This document shows positions 34,001-34,120 of a DNA stretch of 34,120 nucleotides, in pieces. The position numbers were made by a program, and so were the translations under genes. Every line of letters begins with the position of its first letter. Positions within the stretch are counted from its first letter, which is position 1. Source of the stretch: Lachnospiraceae bacterium UBA7784 (GTDB lineage: Bacteria > Bacillota > Clostridia > Lachnospirales > Lachnospiraceae). The notes below the pieces were generated by a model. That model was not told the DNA's origin and did not search any database. It saw nothing but the letters and a program-made list of their open reading frames with translations. The stretch covers positions 2,839 to 36,958 of the forward strand of contig DLDA01000043.1 of NCBI GenBank assembly GCA_002480925.1, given 5' to 3'.

Positions 34001-34120
34001 TTTGTGATAATGTCCTAATATACCACAAGGGAAAATGTCCCAATGTAGTATAATACTTCCATCAGCAGATGGAGGTGACTATTATCAGAAAGGTTGAACT
34101 ATCAATGGATGAACAAAAAA
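34001..34120 (+). mobile_element. Left end of an IS1202/ISNCY-like insertion sequence (cut by window)
   Basis: AATGTCCTAAT (34009-34019) and AATGTCCCAAT (34034-34044) form a direct pair 25 bp apart, followed by TATAAT (34049-34054) and the start of a transposase-like frame. The arrangement resembles the terminal region of ISNCY-type elements in Clostridia as I recall them. The outer boundary near 34001 is inferred, since the other end is outside the window. Confidence 0.5.
34069..34120 (+). CDS. Transposase N terminus, IS1202/ISNCY-like (partial)
   Basis: The frame ATG GAG GTG ACT continues as VTIIRKVELSMDEQK up to the window edge. This beginning matches my memory of HTH-type ISNCY transposases of Lachnospiraceae, which start TIIRKV and continue with a helix-turn-helix. 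The start could also be the GTG at 34075 or the ATG at 34099. Only 17 codons are visible, so the call rests on few residues. Confidence 0.5.
   Translation, partial: MEVTIIRKVELSMDEQK

Overview
This window looks like chromosome from an anaerobic Firmicute of the family Lachnospiraceae. No single marker proves this. The supporting signs are the order ABC-F / rex / coiled-coil gene / NAD(P)HX dehydratase, the phoH / PgpH-like / ybeY block, a formate-THF ligase next to folD, a SpoVB-type flippase and, at the right edge, the start of an IS1202/ISNCY-like transposase. Base composition is moderate and AUA, AGA and AGG codons are common. I did not try to name a genus.

Layout. Positions 3-3056 (minus) encode a 1017-residue secreted surface protein. 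Upstream of it, at 3221-3446, is a sequence that folds into a closed, multi-branched RNA, followed by a G-tract/C-tract segment just before the ribosome binding site. Positions 3573-5716 hold three regulators: a TetR-like protein, a protein joining a sigma-region-4-like helix-turn-helix to alpha-CTD-like modules, and a divergent XRE repressor. Two inverted repeats lie between the last two. Positions 5717-5980 are filled with low-complexity and hairpin repeats.

From 33873 down to 5953 nearly every gene is on the minus strand and tightly packed, often with stop/start overlaps. In order of transcription they are leuS, icd, an ABC-F ATPase, rex, a coiled-coil protein, nnrD, alr, a CBS/CorC protein, a YebC-family protein, glgA, ftsK, fhs, folD, a membrane-anchored TPR protein, pdp, phoH, a degenerate PgpH-like protein, ybeY, a lipid/oligosaccharide flippase, a BaiN-type flavoprotein, miaA and a COG2509 flavoprotein. 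The only strong promoter I see for this set lies before leuS. These are core functions: translation and tRNA modification, one-carbon metabolism, redox sensing, cell wall precursors, chromosome segregation, glycogen and nucleoside salvage.

The unusual content is in repeats, RNA and altered proteins. The COG2509 gene is frameshifted exactly at a three-unit heptamer array. The gap between miaA and that gene consists entirely of about 44-bp copies of the miaA 3' end. A heptamer family (CCTCWCA), a TTCGAG hairpin family and CCCTAA-like tracts recur at several loci. The PgpH-like protein has lost its HD metal ligands. I see no CRISPR array, tRNA or rRNA.
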